Positions 16,444 through 26,605 of a stretch of DNA of 64,000 bases are shown here, piece after piece; position 1 is the stretch's first letter; each line of letters opens with the position of its first letter. The stretch is taken from NCBI RefSeq assembly GCF_012986595.1, contig NZ_JAAQYM010000001.1:930001-994000 (forward strand). Reading direction: 5' to 3'. The DNA comes from Pseudomonas koreensis (GTDB lineage: Bacteria; Pseudomonadota; Gammaproteobacteria; Pseudomonadales; Pseudomonadaceae). The notes below the pieces were generated by a model that was given only the letters and a program-made list of their open reading frames with translations, searched no databases and had not been told where the DNA came from. The translations under genes were made by a program, and so were the position numbers.

Positions 16444-18039
16444 ATGAAAATGCTTCCCCTACGTGCGGCCGTCGCGGCTGCGTTGTTGAGCGCCGCCATC
16501 GGCGTCTCGGCCAAACCCTTGGTGGTCTGCACCGAAGCCAGCCCGGAAGGCTTCGATATGGTCCAGTACACAACTGCAGTCACTGCCGATGCGGTGGCCG
16601 AAACGATCTTCAACCGTCTGGCGGACTTCAAGCCCGGCACCACCGAAGTGATTCCGGCGCTGGCCGAATCCTGGGACATCAGCGAAGACGGCCTGACCTA
16701 CACGTTCCACCTGCGCAAAGGCGTCAAGTTTCACACCACCGAATACTTCAAGCCGACCCGCGACATGAACGCCGACGACGTGGTCTGGAGCTTCCAGCGT
16801 CAGCTGGACCCGAATCACCCGTGGCACAAACTGTCGAGCGTGGGCTTCCCGTACTTTGAAAGCATGGGCTTCAAGGAACTGCTCAAAAGCGTAGAAAAAG
16901 TCGACGACAACACGGTCAAGTTCACCCTGACCCGCCGCGAAGCGCCGTTCCTGGCTGACATCGCCATGGCATTCTCCTCGATCTACCCGGCCGAATACGC
17001 CGACCAGTTGCTCAAGGCCAACAAGACCGGCGACCTGAACAGCAAACCGATCGGCACCGGCCCGTTCATCTTCCAGCGTTACGCCAAGGACGCCCAGGTA
17101 CGGTTCAAGGCCAACCCGGACTACTTCCGTGGCAAGCCACCGGCCGACGCGCTGATCCTGGCGATCGCCACCGACAACAATGTGCGCCTGCAGAAGCTCA
17201 AGGCCAACGAGTGTCAGGTCGCGCTGTATCCGAAGCCGGATGACATCCCGAGCATCAAGAAAGACAGCAACCTGAAAGTCGACGAACTGGATGCAATGAC
17301 CGTGTCCTACATCGCGATGAACACCCAGCACAAATACATGAGCGACGTGCGCGTGCGTAAGGCCATCGACATTGCCTTCGACAAGGAAGCCTACGTCAAC
17401 GCCCTGTTCGGCAAAGGCAACGCCTCGGTCGCGGTCAACCCGTACCCGCCGACCCTGCTGGGCTACAACCACGACCTGAAGAACCCGCCACGCGACCTCG
17501 ACAAGGCGCGCGCCCTGCTCAAGGAAGCCGGGGTTCCGGAAGGCACCGTGTTTACCCTGTTTACCCGTAACGGTGGCGGTCCTACCAACCCGAACCCGAT
17601 GCTCGGCGCACAGATGATGCAGGCTGACCTGGCGAAAGTCGGGATCAAGATCGACATTCGCGTGATGGAATGGGGCGAAATGCTCAAGCGCGCGAAGAAC
17701 GGCGAACACGATATGGTGTCTGCCGGATGGGCGGGCGACAACGGCGACCCGGATAACTTCCTGACGCCTATGCTCAGTTGCGAGGCGGCCAAGAACGGCG
17801 AAAACTATGCGCGCTGGTGCAACGAGAAATTCCAGGCGCTGCTCGACGAAGCACGGGCTAAAGTAGATCCGGCCGAACGCGCCAGGCTCTACGAACAGGC
17901 CCAGGTGCTGTTTAATCAGGACCAGCCGTGGATCAGCATGGCCCACACCCGGATGTTTACCGCAATGCGCAACAACGTAGAGGGTTATCACATCAGCCCT
18001 CTCACCACTAATAACTTCGCCACCACCCAGGTGAAGTAG
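16444..18039 (+). CDS. dppA4: Dipeptide ABC transporter periplasmic binding protein (fourth paralogue, linked to permease genes)
   Basis: A 531-residue SBP_bac_5 protein, more divergent than the other three: the mature N-terminus is KPLVVCTEASPEGFDMVQY and the conserved segment reads MNADDVVWSFQRQL. The signal peptide is MKMLPLRAAVAAALLSAAIG, cleaved at VSA (residue 23). ATG 16444 follows AGAGGG. It is the copy closest to dppB (73 bp), so it is the likeliest cognate receptor. It retains GWAGDNGDPDNFL. Confidence 0.9.
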   Translation: MKMLPLRAAVAAALLSAAIGVSAKPLVVCTEASPEGFDMVQYTTAVTADAVAETIFNRLADFKPGTTEVIPALAESWDISEDGLTYTFHLRKGVKFHTTEYFKPTRDMNADDVVWSFQRQLDPNHPWHKLSSVGFPYFESMGFKELLKSVEKVDDNTVKFTLTRREAPFLADIAMAFSSIYPAEYADQLLKANKTGDLNSKPIGTGPFIFQRYAKDAQVRFKANPDYFRGKPPADALILAIATDNNVRLQKLKANECQVALYPKPDDIPSIKKDSNLKVDELDAMTVSYIAMNTQHKYMSDVRVRKAIDIAFDKEAYVNALFGKGNASVAVNPYPPTLLGYNHDLKNPPRDLDKARALLKEAGVPEGTVFTLFTRNGGGPTNPNPMLGAQMMQADLAKVGIKIDIRVMEWGEMLKRAKNGEHDMVSAGWAGDNGDPDNFLTPMLSCEAAKNGENYARWCNEKFQALLDEARAKVDPAERARLYEQAQVLFNQDQPWISMAHTRMFTAMRNNVEGYHISPLTTNNFATTQVK

Positions 18040-18112
18040 ATAAGAAACTCCCGGCCTCCCTGACCCCAGGGAAGCCGGGCACGCCTAACCGGCTGATGAG
18101 GTACCACACAAG

Positions 18113-19123
18113 ATGTTTAGTTTTATTGCCCGCCGACTGGGGTTGTTGATCCCCACGTTTTTCGGCATCACCTTGCTGACTTTCGCGTTGATTCGCATGA
18201 TTCCGGGCGACCCCGTGGAAGTGATGATGGGCGAACGTCGGGTCGACCCCGAAATGCACGCTCAGGCAATGGAACGCCTTGGTCTGAACAAACCGCTGTA
18301 CGCCCAGTATCTGGACTACATCGGCAAACTGGCTCATGGCGATCTCGGCGAATCCCTGCGTACCCGTGAAAGCGTATGGACCGAGTTCACCTCCCTCTTC
18401 CCGGCGACCCTGGAACTGTCCATGGCCGCCCTGCTGTTCGCCGGCATCCTCGGTCTTCTGGCCGGGGTGATCGCGGCCCTCAAGCGAGGATCGCTGTTCG
18501 ACCATGGGGTGATGGGCATCTCCCTGGCGGGGTATTCGATGCCGATCTTCTGGTGGGGCCTGATCCTGATCATGTTCTTCTCCGTAAGCCTGGGTTGGAC
18601 CCCGGTGTCCGGACGGATCGACCTGCTCTACGACATCGAGCCGCGCACCGGCTTCATGCTGATCGACACGCTGCTGGCCGATGACATGGGCGCGTTCCTC
18701 GACGCCTTGCACCACCTGATCCTGCCGGCCATCGTACTGGGCACCATTCCGCTGGCGGTGATCGCGCGGATGACCCGTTCGTCGATGCTCGAAGTGCTGC
18801 GTGAAGACTACATCCGCACCGCCAAGGCCAAAGGCCTGTCGCCGTCGCGCGTGGTGTTCGTCCACGGCCTGCGCAACGCGCTGATCCCGGTGCTGACCGT
18901 GGTCGGCCTGCAAGTCGGCACCCTGCTGGCCGGTGCAGTCCTGACCGAAACCATTTTCTCCTGGCCCGGCATCGGTAAATGGCTGATCGAAGCCATCGGC
19001 GCCCGGGACTACCCGGTCGTGCAAAACGGCATCCTGTTAATCGCCTGCCTGGTGATTCTGGTCAACTTCGTAGTGGACATCCTCTACGGCTTTGCCAACC
19101 CACGCATCCGTCATCAGCGCTGA
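18113..19123 (+). CDS. dppB: Dipeptide ABC transporter permease DppB
   Basis: A 336-residue inner-membrane permease. The N-terminal helix FIARRLGLLIPTFFGITLLTF and the following periplasmic region (IPGDPVEVMMGERRV, YAQYLDYIGKLAHGDLGES) are typical of DppB/OppB, and about five further helices follow. The EAA coupling loop is REDYIRTAKAKGLSPSRVVF. It pairs with DppC to form the translocation channel. The start at 18113 has GATGAGG upstream. The gene is 10 bp from dppC. Confidence 0.94.
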   Translation: MFSFIARRLGLLIPTFFGITLLTFALIRMIPGDPVEVMMGERRVDPEMHAQAMERLGLNKPLYAQYLDYIGKLAHGDLGESLRTRESVWTEFTSLFPATLELSMAALLFAGILGLLAGVIAALKRGSLFDHGVMGISLAGYSMPIFWWGLILIMFFSVSLGWTPVSGRIDLLYDIEPRTGFMLIDTLLADDMGAFLDALHHLILPAIVLGTIPLAVIARMTRSSMLEVLREDYIRTAKAKGLSPSRVVFVHGLRNALIPVLTVVGLQVGTLLAGAVLTETIFSWPGIGKWLIEAIGARDYPVVQNGILLIACLVILVNFVVDILYGFANPRIRHQR

Positions 19124-19133
19124 GGTCCATACC

Positions 19134-20060
19134 ATGAGCACTCCAACATCCTCAGTAGCCAATGCCGCCCCAAGCGCGGATCAAAGCCTGCTGTACCCGT
19201 CGCCGTACAAAGAATTCTGGCAAGCCTTCTCCAAAAACAAGGGCGCGGTTGCCGGCCTGCTGTTCATGCTGCTGGTGATTTTCTGCGCGATCTTCGCGCC
19301 GTGGGTCGCGCCGCATAACCCGAGCGAGCAATACCGTGACTTCCTGCTGACGCCACCGGCGTGGCTCGAAGGCGGGCAGATGCAGTTCCTGCTCGGCACC
19401 GATGAACTGGGTCGCGACCTGCTGTCGCGTCTGATCCAGGGTTCGCGCCTGTCGCTGCTGATTGGTCTGTCGTCGGTGGTGATGTCGCTGATCCCGGGGA
19501 TCCTGCTGGGTCTGTTCGCCGGTTTCTTCCCGAAAATGATCGGCCCGACCATCATGCGTCTGATGGACATCATGCTGGCCCTGCCGTCGCTGCTGCTGGC
19601 TGTGGCGATCGTCGCCATCCTCGGCCCTGGCCTGATCAACACCGTGATCGCCATTGCGGTGGTCTCGCTGCCGTCCTACGTGCGTCTGACCCGTGCTGCC
19701 GTGATGGGCGAACTGAACCGCGACTACGTGACCGCCGCGCGCCTGGCCGGTGCCGGTCTGCCACGCCTGATGTTCATCACCGTGCTGCCCAACTGCATGG
19801 CGCCGCTGATCGTGCAGGCGACCCTGAGTTTCTCTTCGGCGATTCTCGACGCTGCGGCGCTGGGCTTCCTCGGCCTTGGCGTACAACCGCCAACCCCTGA
19901 GTGGGGCACCATGCTGGCCTCGGCCCGCGACTACATCGAACGCGCCTGGTGGGTGGTGAGCCTGCCGGGTCTGACCATTTTGCTCAGCGTGCTGGCAATC
20001 AACTTGATGGGCGACGGTCTGCGCGATGCGCTGGACCCGAAACTCAAGAACGCCGCCTGA
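19134..20060 (+). CDS. dppC: Dipeptide ABC transporter permease DppC
   Basis: A 308-residue inner-membrane permease with an N-terminal cytosolic extension, a first helix near residues 38-60 ([18 protein letters not shown]), the conserved [21 protein letters not shown] segment and EAA loop [20 protein letters not shown]. The second permease subunit of the Dpp complex. ATG 19134 is preceded by TGAGGTCCATACC. It is 10 bp from dppD. Confidence 0.94.
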   Translation: MSTPTSSVANAAPSADQSLLYPSPYKEFWQAFSKNKGAVAGLLFMLLVIFCAIFAPWVAPHNPSEQYRDFLLTPPAWLEGGQMQFLLGTDELGRDLLSRLIQGSRLSLLIGLSSVVMSLIPGILLGLFAGFFPKMIGPTIMRLMDIMLALPSLLLAVAIVAILGPGLINTVIAIAVVSLPSYVRLTRAAVMGELNRDYVTAARLAGAGLPRLMFITVLPNCMAPLIVQATLSFSSAILDAAALGFLGLGVQPPTPEWGTMLASARDYIERAWWVVSLPGLTILLSVLAINLMGDGLRDALDPKLKNAA

Positions 20061-20070
20061 GGAGATTCCC

Positions 20071-21039
20071 ATGTCATTGCTAGAAATCAAGAATCTCAAC
20101 GTTCGCTTCGGCGACAAGAACGCCGTTCCGGTGGTCGATGGCCTCGACCTGAAAGTGGACAAGGGCGAAGTCCTGGCGATCGTCGGCGAGTCCGGTTCGG
20201 GCAAGTCGGTGACCATGATGGCGCTGATGGGCCTGATCGAGCACCCGGGGATCGTCACTGCCGATGCCCTGAGCTTCGACGGCAAGAACATGCTCAAGCT
20301 GAGCAACCGCCAGCGTCGGCAGATCGTCGGCAAAGACCTGGCGATGGTGTTCCAGGACCCGATGACCGCGCTCAACCCGAGCTACACCGTCGGTTTCCAG
20401 ATCGAAGAAGTGCTGCGCCTGCACCTGAAAATGTCCGGCAAGCAAGCGCGCAAACGCGCCATCGAACTGCTGGAAAAAGTTGAAATCCCGGGCGCCGCCA
20501 GCCGTATGGACGCTTACCCGCACCAACTGTCCGGCGGTATGAGCCAGCGTGTCGCGATCGCCATGGCGATTGCCGGCGAGCCGAAACTGCTGATCGCCGA
20601 TGAGCCGACCACGGCACTCGACGTAACGATTCAGGCGCAGATCATGGATCTGCTGCTGGCGTTGCAGAAAGAACAGAACATGGGCCTGGTGCTGATCACC
20701 CACGACCTCGCCGTTGTCGCCGAAACCGCCCAGCGCGTGTGCGTGATGTACGCAGGTCAAGCCGTTGAAGTCGGTCAGGTGCCGCAACTGTTCGACATCC
20801 CGGCGCACCCGTACAGCGAAGCGCTGCTCAAGGCGATTCCCGAACACAGCCTGGGCGCCGAGCGCCTGTCGACCTTGCCGGGCATCGTGCCGGGCCGCTA
20901 CGACCGTCCGCAGGGTTGCCTGCTGTCGCCGCGCTGCCCGTACGTGCAGGACAGCTGCCGTGCGCAGCGTCCGAGCCTGGACCCGAAAGCCAACAGCCTT
21001 GCCCGTTGCTTCTACCCGCTGAATCAGGAGGTGGCGTAA
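20071..21039 (+). CDS. dppD: Dipeptide ABC transporter ATP-binding protein DppD
   Basis: A 322-residue ATPase: Walker [10 protein letters not shown], signature LSGGMSQR, Walker [13 protein letters not shown] and H-loop ITHDLAV. The C-terminal oligopeptide-transporter extension carries the cysteine cluster [19 protein letters not shown] followed by ARC, which binds an iron-sulfur cluster in some DppD proteins. The stop codon overlaps the dppF start by one base. Confidence 0.95.
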   Translation: MSLLEIKNLNVRFGDKNAVPVVDGLDLKVDKGEVLAIVGESGSGKSVTMMALMGLIEHPGIVTADALSFDGKNMLKLSNRQRRQIVGKDLAMVFQDPMTALNPSYTVGFQIEEVLRLHLKMSGKQARKRAIELLEKVEIPGAASRMDAYPHQLSGGMSQRVAIAMAIAGEPKLLIADEPTTALDVTIQAQIMDLLLALQKEQNMGLVLITHDLAVVAETAQRVCVMYAGQAVEVGQVPQLFDIPAHPYSEALLKAIPEHSLGAERLSTLPGIVPGRYDRPQGCLLSPRCPYVQDSCRAQRPSLDPKANSLARCFYPLNQEVA

Positions 21040-22019
21040 TGGCCGTCGTACTTACCGCCCGCGACCTGACCCGTCACTACGAAGTTTCTCGAGGCCTGTT
21101 CAAGGGCCACGCGACCGTGCGCGCCCTCAACGGCGTGTCGTTCGAACTGGAAGCCGGCAAGACCCTCGCCGTGGTCGGCGAGTCGGGTTGCGGCAAATCC
21201 ACCCTGGCCCGTGCCCTGACCCTGATTGAAGAGCCGTCGTCCGGCTCGCTGAAAATCGCCGGTCAGGAAGTCGCCGGTGCCGACAAAGCCCAGCGCAAGC
21301 AACTGCGCAAAGACGTGCAGATGGTGTTCCAGAGTCCGTACGCGTCGTTGAACCCACGGCAGAAAATCGGTGATCAACTGGCCGAGCCGTTGCTGATCAA
21401 CACCAACCTGTCGGCCACCGAGCGTCGCGAGAAAGTCCAGGCGATGATGAAGCAGGTGGGCTTGCGTCCTGAGCACTACCAGCGCTATCCGCACATGTTC
21501 TCCGGCGGTCAGCGCCAGCGGATCGCCCTGGCCCGGGCGATGATGCTGCAACCGAAAGTGCTGGTGGCGGACGAGCCGACCTCGGCACTGGACGTGTCGA
21601 TTCAGGCACAGGTGCTGAACCTGTTCATGGACCTGCAGCAGGAATTCAACACCGCCTACGTGTTCATCTCGCACAACCTGGCAGTGGTGCGTCACGTTGC
21701 TGATTCGGTGCTGGTGATGTACCTCGGCCGACCGGTGGAAATGGGCCCGAAAGAGGACATCTACACCCGCCCTCTGCACCCGTACACCCAGGCCTTGTTG
21801 TCGGCGACGCCAACCATCCACCCGGATCCGGACAAGCCGAAAATCAAGATCGTCGGCGAATTGCCCAACCCGCTGAACCCGCCACCGGGCTGCGCGTTCC
21901 ACAAGCGTTGCCCGTACGCCACCGAGCGTTGCAGCACGGAAGAACCGGCCCTGCGTGAACTCGACAACCGCCAGGTGGCGTGCCACTACGCCGAGCAGTT
22001 CCTGGATGGCGCGGCGTAA
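21039..22019 (+). CDS. dppF: Dipeptide ABC transporter ATP-binding protein DppF
   Basis: A 326-residue ATPase: Walker A GESGCGKST, signature FSGGQRQR, Walker B VLVADEPTSALD. The C-terminal extension has GCAFHKRCPYATERCSTEEP, the cysteine-rich motif of DppF/OppF. It forms the heterodimeric motor with DppD. The start ATG at 21039 overlaps the dppD TAA (TAATG) and follows CAGGAGGTGGCG, indicating translational coupling. It is the last gene of the cluster. Confidence 0.95.
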   Translation: MAVVLTARDLTRHYEVSRGLFKGHATVRALNGVSFELEAGKTLAVVGESGCGKSTLARALTLIEEPSSGSLKIAGQEVAGADKAQRKQLRKDVQMVFQSPYASLNPRQKIGDQLAEPLLINTNLSATERREKVQAMMKQVGLRPEHYQRYPHMFSGGQRQRIALARAMMLQPKVLVADEPTSALDVSIQAQVLNLFMDLQQEFNTAYVFISHNLAVVRHVADSVLVMYLGRPVEMGPKEDIYTRPLHPYTQALLSATPTIHPDPDKPKIKIVGELPNPLNPPPGCAFHKRCPYATERCSTEEPALRELDNRQVACHYAEQFLDGAA

Positions 22020-22044
22020 GCAAAACCGAAGACCGACACAAAAC

Positions 22045-22133
22045 CTGTAGGAGCTGTCGAGTGAAACGAGGCTGCGATCTGTTGATTTTCAGAATCAAGA
22101 TCAACAGATCGCAGCGTGCCGCAGCTCCTACAG
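22045..22133. repeat. REP-like inverted repeat (TGTAGGAGCTG family, imperfect left arm)
   Basis: CTGTAGGAGCTG at 22045 pairs with CAGCTCCTACAG ending 22133; the inner parts (GCTGCGATCTGTTGAT / ATCAACAGATCGCAGC) also pair. The sequences between them differ (TCGAGTGAAACGAG versus GTGCCG), so this copy is partly degenerate. Confidence 0.85.
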
Positions 22134-22166
22134 GGATCGTGTTTATCCGCAAGTAATGTGTTAACC

Positions 22167-22219
22167 AAACCCCTTCTCCTCCGATTGCGCATCAGTCGAG
22201 GAAGAAGGGGTTTTCTTTT
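22167..22219 (+). terminator. Terminator of the dpp cluster
   Basis: AACCCCTTCT..CCTCCGA pairs with TCGAGGAAGAAGGGGTT, followed by TTCTTTT. It lies about 150 bp after dppF, beyond the REP element. Confidence 0.85.
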
Positions 22220-22228
22220 GCCGGCGAT

Positions 22229-22483
22229 CTACGTCTGGCTGTCGCCGTCTTCATCGTCGTCGGTGTCCGGCTCATCAGTGGTCGAGTCGTCGTCATCCTT
22301 GCTGCCGCCCTGGTCCTGATCGCCCGGCTCGGATTCGGACTTGGCCAGCATGATCACGCCGTGCCCATGTGGCGCATTAAACCCCTGCTGAGGACTGGCG
22401 GTACTCGCCCAGGCTGCAGACGTACCCAGTGACAGCATCACAAAAACCTTAAGCAACAGCACAATGCGTTGAAAAATGCTCAT
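22229..22483 (-). CDS. Small secreted acidic protein, hypothetical
   Basis: An 84-residue protein with a signal peptide (IVLLLKVFVMLSLGTSAAWA, cleavage near residue 26). The mature half is short and ends in an unusually acidic low-complexity tail of about 30 residues (KDDDDSTTDEPDTDDDEDGD). Such a tail could bind divalent cations, which is inference only. The start at 22483 was taken in preference to 22495, whose Shine-Dalgarno touches the ATG. It could share a bidirectional terminator with dppF. Function unknown. Confidence 0.6.
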   Translation of the reverse strand: MSIFQRIVLLLKVFVMLSLGTSAAWASTASPQQGFNAPHGHGVIMLAKSESEPGDQDQGGSKDDDDSTTDEPDTDDDEDGDSQT

Positions 22484-22640
22484 AGCTGATTCCATCCTTT
22501 CGTGGTTGAAGCCTGGGGTGCCGACCCGGCGCTGAATGAAATCTAGTTCCGATCAGCGTGGTTCACCAGATAGGACGCTAACGAGACCCCGGAAATGCCC
22601 AGGCCGGGCAGATCACTTGTGAATAACCCCTATAACCGAA

Positions 22641-23876
22641 TCAGCTAAGCGAGCTGACATCTTTGCCGGCCGGGAGCCTCTTGGCCTGGGTCGATGAACG
22701 CGTCGCGAGGAGGATCAGCGGCAAGGTCAACAACGCCAGTGTCGCGCTCGCAAACCACACGCTGTGGCCTCCGAAGTGTCCATACAGCTGACCACTGAGC
22801 ACTGGCGACAGCAGCGCACTCGCGCTCCAACTCATGAAAAACAGACCGAAATACTGGCCGCTTTTGCCGCTCTGCGCGTGTTGCATGACCAGCACATTCA
22901 TCGGCGGCATGAAAAAAGCTTCACCCAATGTCCAGATCACCGTCGACAGGCACACGTAAAACAACCCGGAACCCAACGGCAGCATGCCCAGCCCGAGAGC
23001 CAGCAGCACACACCCGGCCAGCAGTTGTTTACGTACGCCCCAGCGCTCGCCCCAGTGTGTCAGTGGAATCTGCAGCGCCACCACCAGCATCGCGTTAAGC
23101 CCGAACTGCCAACCGATGGCCTCGGTGCTCAAGTGGTAGTAGTCGCGCAGGTAGTTGCCCAGCGTGCTGTAAACCGTGTCGAAGGCCATCCCCAGCAACA
23201 CGGCCGCACCGAGTAGCCAGAGGAACGCCGTATCACGTAACGGCACGCCTGCGCCGGCACCTGCCTCGGCCACCTCATCGGGCTTGAGCACCGCGCGACG
23301 CCAGGTCGTGCGCACAAACCAGAGCAACGCCAGCAACGTCATCGCCGCACTGACGAAAAACACCCAACGGAAATCCGTCTGCGCCAACACCCCGCCGGCG
23401 ACACCGGCAGCCGCCATGCCGAGATTGCGCGCCACCCGGCTCAAGGCCTGGGCGCGGGAGCGCTGCGCAGGCTCGCAATACTCCATGATCAAGCGCTGAT
23501 GCAGCGTTCGAATCGCCCCGTCGACGGTGCCGCTGAGCAACAGCAAAACCGCCAGCAACGGCACCTGCGTCACCACCCCCAGCAGGATCAGCACCCACAC
23601 GGACACGAAGAACAACGCCGCCGTCAGCCGCGCCGTCCGCACATGATCACTGAGCAGCCCACCGAGCATCGAACCGACCAACAGCCCTGCACCGTACGCC
23701 GACAACAGCCAGCCAACCGTCTCGATCGCCAGCCCCAGCTCCTGACGCAGATACAACGCCATGAACAGCTTGACCATGCTGCTCAAGCGATTGATGAACA
23801 ACAACGCCGCGAGCACCCAGGCCATCAGACTGAAATAGCCGTTGGGGCGAAGCAGATGGACGAGGTTGCGCGTCAC
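22641..23876 (-). CDS. MFS transporter
   Basis: A 411-residue major facilitator protein with about 12 hydrophobic helices and a cytosolic linker near residues 190-215 (RRAVLKPDEVAEAGAGAG). The loop 2-3 signature is GGLLSDHVRTARLT, and the equivalent in the second half is THWGERWGVRKQLL. It resembles uncharacterised drug or metabolite exporters; no substrate can be inferred. The gene is monocistronic and convergent with the dpp cluster. The in-frame start at 23876 fits the usual length for the family. Confidence 0.85.
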   Translation of the reverse strand: MTRNLVHLLRPNGYFSLMAWVLAALLFINRLSSMVKLFMALYLRQELGLAIETVGWLLSAYGAGLLVGSMLGGLLSDHVRTARLTAALFFVSVWVLILLGVVTQVPLLAVLLLLSGTVDGAIRTLHQRLIMEYCEPAQRSRAQALSRVARNLGMAAAGVAGGVLAQTDFRWVFFVSAAMTLLALLWFVRTTWRRAVLKPDEVAEAGAGAGVPLRDTAFLWLLGAAVLLGMAFDTVYSTLGNYLRDYYHLSTEAIGWQFGLNAMLVVALQIPLTHWGERWGVRKQLLAGCVLLALGLGMLPLGSGLFYVCLSTVIWTLGEAFFMPPMNVLVMQHAQSGKSGQYFGLFFMSWSASALLSPVLSGQLYGHFGGHSVWFASATLALLTLPLILLATRSSTQAKRLPAGKDVSSLS

Positions 23877-24007
23877 TCCATTGACCTCTCAAAACGACTT
23901 GCGGGGAACTGGAACACTAACGGCCGGCGATCCGGTTGTCGCGCTCAAGAACATCGAAAGCACAAAATACCGAGTCGCCTGACAGCCAATTCACATCAGG
24001 CCAAAAG

Positions 24008-24167
24008 CCCCTCACCCTCTCCCTCTCCCAAAGAGAGAGGGAACTGAGAGAGGTGTTGGGGAGAGGTGCGCCGACATGAAATTACGAGCCGAACTCTGAT
24101 TCTGAAAAGCCCAAAAATCGGCTCCCTCTCCCTCGGGAGAGGGCTGGGGTGAGGGGTGAGGGGTGAA
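24008..24167. repeat. Purine/pyrimidine-rich inverted repeat
   Basis: A left part CCCTCACCCTCTCCCTCTCC and right part GAGGGCTGGGGTGAGGGGTG can pair over a long imperfect stem; each half also holds its own small hairpin (CTCTCCCAAAGAGAG, CTCCCTCGGGAG). It is the common CCCTCACCC-type intergenic repeat of pseudomonads, lying in the 722-bp gap 23877-24598. Confidence 0.75.
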
Positions 24168-24204
24168 TCCAACACCGAACAAAAGCCGACCGCATGCTCT
24201 TCCA

Positions 24205-24524
24205 CCACTCAACAGGATGAGCGTTAGCTCGACTGCAGCTCTTGATCTTGATCCACGGGCGACGTCGGAAGGCTGAGCGCAGGGATTGATCCGGGCGTGG
24301 GAGCGCAGCGACCGTTTGGCGAAGCCAAACACAGCGAGAGGAGGTGCAGCGAAGCCAACCGTAGACGCTGCGCCCGGATCGATCCCGGAGCGAAGGAACC
24401 CCGAGCCCCAGCGAGCGGGCCGTACGTAGGAGCAAGCGTTTTTGGTTACTTTTGGGGCGTTTGCCAAAAGTGACCCGCCGTAAGGGCGGAACCCTAATCC
24501 GCAACACCCGAAGCAACGGATATA
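24205..24524. repeat. Long dispersed repeat, copy 2
   Basis: Same element as 8943-9261, in the same orientation, nearly identical over about 290 bp with a few substitutions and then a shared GCAACGGATAT end. It lies between the CCCTCACCC repeat and the prfC terminator. Together these three elements fill the gap upstream of the MFS gene; no gene is supported. Confidence 0.85.
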
Positions 24525-24542
24525 CACCCAAACCAACCAAAC

Positions 24543-24578
24543 AAAAAAAAGCCCCCTAGGCATACACCTAGAGGGCTT
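24543..24578 (-). terminator. Terminator of prfC
   Basis: On the minus strand AGCCCTCTAGG pairs with CCTAGGGGGCT, followed by eight T residues. Confidence 0.9.
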
Positions 24579-24598
24579 CGGACAAAACAATTCAGAGC

Positions 24599-26182
24599 TT
24601 AGTGATGCTCACGCGTCGCACGGAATTTCACATCCGGCCAACGCTCTTCCATCAACGCCAGGTTAACCCGCGTCGGCGCCAGATAAGTCAGGTGACCACC
24701 GCCATCCAGTGCCAGGTTCTCCACAGCCTTGTTGGAAAACTCCTCAAGCTTCTTCTTGTCGCTGCATTCAATCCAGCGCGCGGAGTACACCGTGATCGGC
24801 TCATACGAGCACTCAACCTTGTATTCCTCCTTCAAACGGCTCGCGACCACATCAAACTGCAGCACACCGACGGCGCCAAGAATGATGTCGTTGCTGCGCT
24901 CCGGGAAAAACACCTGCGTTGCACCCTCCTCGGCCAGTTGCTGCAGACCCTGACGCAACTGCTTGGACTTCAGCGGATCACGCAGACGCACGCGGCGGAA
25001 CAGCTCCGGCGCAAAGTGCGGAATACCGGTGAAACCGAGGGCTTCGCCTTCGCTGAAAGTGTCGCCGATCTGGATCGTGCCGTGGTTGTGCAGACCAATG
25101 ATGTCGCCGGCGTACGCCTCTTCCAGTTGCTCACGCTCGGAGGAGAAGAACGTCAGGGCGTCGCCGATGCGCACGTCCTTGCCGGTACGCACGTGGCGCA
25201 TCTTCATGCCTTTCTCGTACTTGCCCGAGCAAATGCGCATGAAGGCGATGCGGTCGCGGTGTTTCGGGTCCATGTTCGCCTGGATCTTGAAGATGAAGCC
25301 CGAGAACTTCTCTTCCACCGGCTCCACGGTGCGCTCGTTGGCGACACGGGCCAGCGGACGCGGTGCCCAATCAACCACAGCATCGAGCACGTGGTCGACC
25401 CCGAAGTTGCCCAGTGCGGTACCGAAGAACACCGGGGTCAGTTGACCGTCGAGGAACTCCTGCTGGTTGAACTCGTGGCAGGCGCCCTGCACCAGCTCCA
25501 GCTGTTCGAGGAAGCGGTCGTACTCGTCGCCCAGGTGCGCGCGCGCCTCGTCGGAGTCGAGTTTCTCGATGATCTTGGTTTCGGTGCGTTCGTGACCGTG
25601 ACCGGCGGTGTAGACAATGATGTAGTCGTCGGCCAGGTGGTACACGCCCTTGAAGTCGCGGTAGCAACCGATCGGCCAGGTGATCGGCGCGGCCTTGATC
25701 TTCAGAACGGCTTCGATCTCGTCGAGCAGCTCGATCGGGTCACGGATGTCGCGGTCGAGTTTGTTGATAAAGCTGACGATCGGCGTGTCACGCAGACGGC
25801 AGACGTCCATCAGGGCGATGGTCCGTGGCTCTACACCCTTACCGCCGTCGAGGACCATCAATGCCGAGTCGACCGCCGTCAGGGTGCGGTAGGTGTCTTC
25901 GGAGAAGTCTTCGTGGCCCGGGGTGTCGAGCAGGTTGATCATGTGTTCGCGATATGGGAACTGCATGACCGAGGTGGTAATGGAAATACCCCGTTGCTTC
26001 TCCATCTCCATCCAGTCGGATGTCGCATGGCGATCGGATTTACGGGATTTCACCGTACCGGCCACTGCAATCGCCTTGCCCATCAACAGGAGCTTTTCGG
26101 TGATCGTGGTTTTACCGGCATCGGGGTGGGAAATAATGGCGAAAGTGCGGCGTTTCGCGACTTCGGCGGCCTGGTTGGTCAT
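24599..26182 (-). CDS. prfC: Peptide chain release factor 3
   Basis: A 527-residue translational GTPase, full length for RF3. G1 is SHPDAGKTT (residues 18-26), G3 DTPGHEDF and G4 NKLDRD. RF3 uses GTP to eject RF1/RF2 from the ribosome after peptide release. The C-terminal domain contains the conserved [22 protein letters not shown] run. No upstream partner; its own terminator follows. The N-terminus [20 protein letters not shown] matches the family. Confidence 0.97.
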   Translation of the reverse strand: MTNQAAEVAKRRTFAIISHPDAGKTTITEKLLLMGKAIAVAGTVKSRKSDRHATSDWMEMEKQRGISITTSVMQFPYREHMINLLDTPGHEDFSEDTYRTLTAVDSALMVLDGGKGVEPRTIALMDVCRLRDTPIVSFINKLDRDIRDPIELLDEIEAVLKIKAAPITWPIGCYRDFKGVYHLADDYIIVYTAGHGHERTETKIIEKLDSDEARAHLGDEYDRFLEQLELVQGACHEFNQQEFLDGQLTPVFFGTALGNFGVDHVLDAVVDWAPRPLARVANERTVEPVEEKFSGFIFKIQANMDPKHRDRIAFMRICSGKYEKGMKMRHVRTGKDVRIGDALTFFSSEREQLEEAYAGDIIGLHNHGTIQIGDTFSEGEALGFTGIPHFAPELFRRVRLRDPLKSKQLRQGLQQLAEEGATQVFFPERSNDIILGAVGVLQFDVVASRLKEEYKVECSYEPITVYSARWIECSDKKKLEEFSNKAVENLALDGGGHLTYLAPTRVNLALMEERWPDVKFRATREHH

Positions 26183-26274
26183 GGGAAATCGCCTGGCGGT
26201 GATTCAAAAAAGGGCGGCGAGTATAGCTTAAAAAGTGATCGACAGACCACCGTCCCTCGGACCCGCAAAACCCC

Positions 26275-26357
26275 GTAGGAGCTGCCGCAGGCTGCGATCT
26301 TTTGATCTGTTGCTCTAGAACAAAGTCAAAGGATCGCAGCCTGCGGCAGCTCCTACA
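26275..26357. repeat. REP-like inverted repeat upstream of the OpuC-like operon
   Basis: GTAGGAGCTGCCGCAGGCTG and its complement, interrupted by an AT-rich loop with one mismatch (CTTTTGAT versus AAAGGAT). It lies in the 423-bp divergent gap 26183-26605. The remaining 250 bp before the operon should contain its promoter, but no convincing hexamer pair was identified. Confidence 0.9.
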
Positions 26358-26605
26358 GGTGGCCAGATGGCATCTTATGTGGGAACCTTTTAAAGCACGG
26401 AGACGTCCATCCCCTGTTACGACATTTCGTCAGGGGCTGAAAAATCAGCAAGTTAGCCTGACGAGGCTGCGCTCATGGCTCGCTTTCAGACCGCTTTTTG
26501 CCGGTACTGAGGGAGCTGCTTCTCGCGAACGTTTATTCCCGGCAGCCAAGGCTTGGCATGCCACTCGGGAGAGCGTTCGCCGACTACAAGAAAAGGAGTC
26601 CGCCT

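Noticed and set aside
24008..24524. Possible CRISPR array in the repeat-rich gap before prfC
   Set aside because: The repeats are inverted and unequal in size, with no regular direct repeat and spacer pattern and no cas gene.
24082..24540. 152- and 192-residue frames within the long dispersed repeat
   Set aside because: They follow the repeat boundaries, are arginine/serine-rich in every frame and contain inverted repeats; a non-coding element explains them better.
22166..24600. Prophage or genomic-island remnant between the dpp cluster and prfC
   Set aside because: Only an MFS gene, a small secreted protein and repeats are present; no integrase, capsid or transposase gene.
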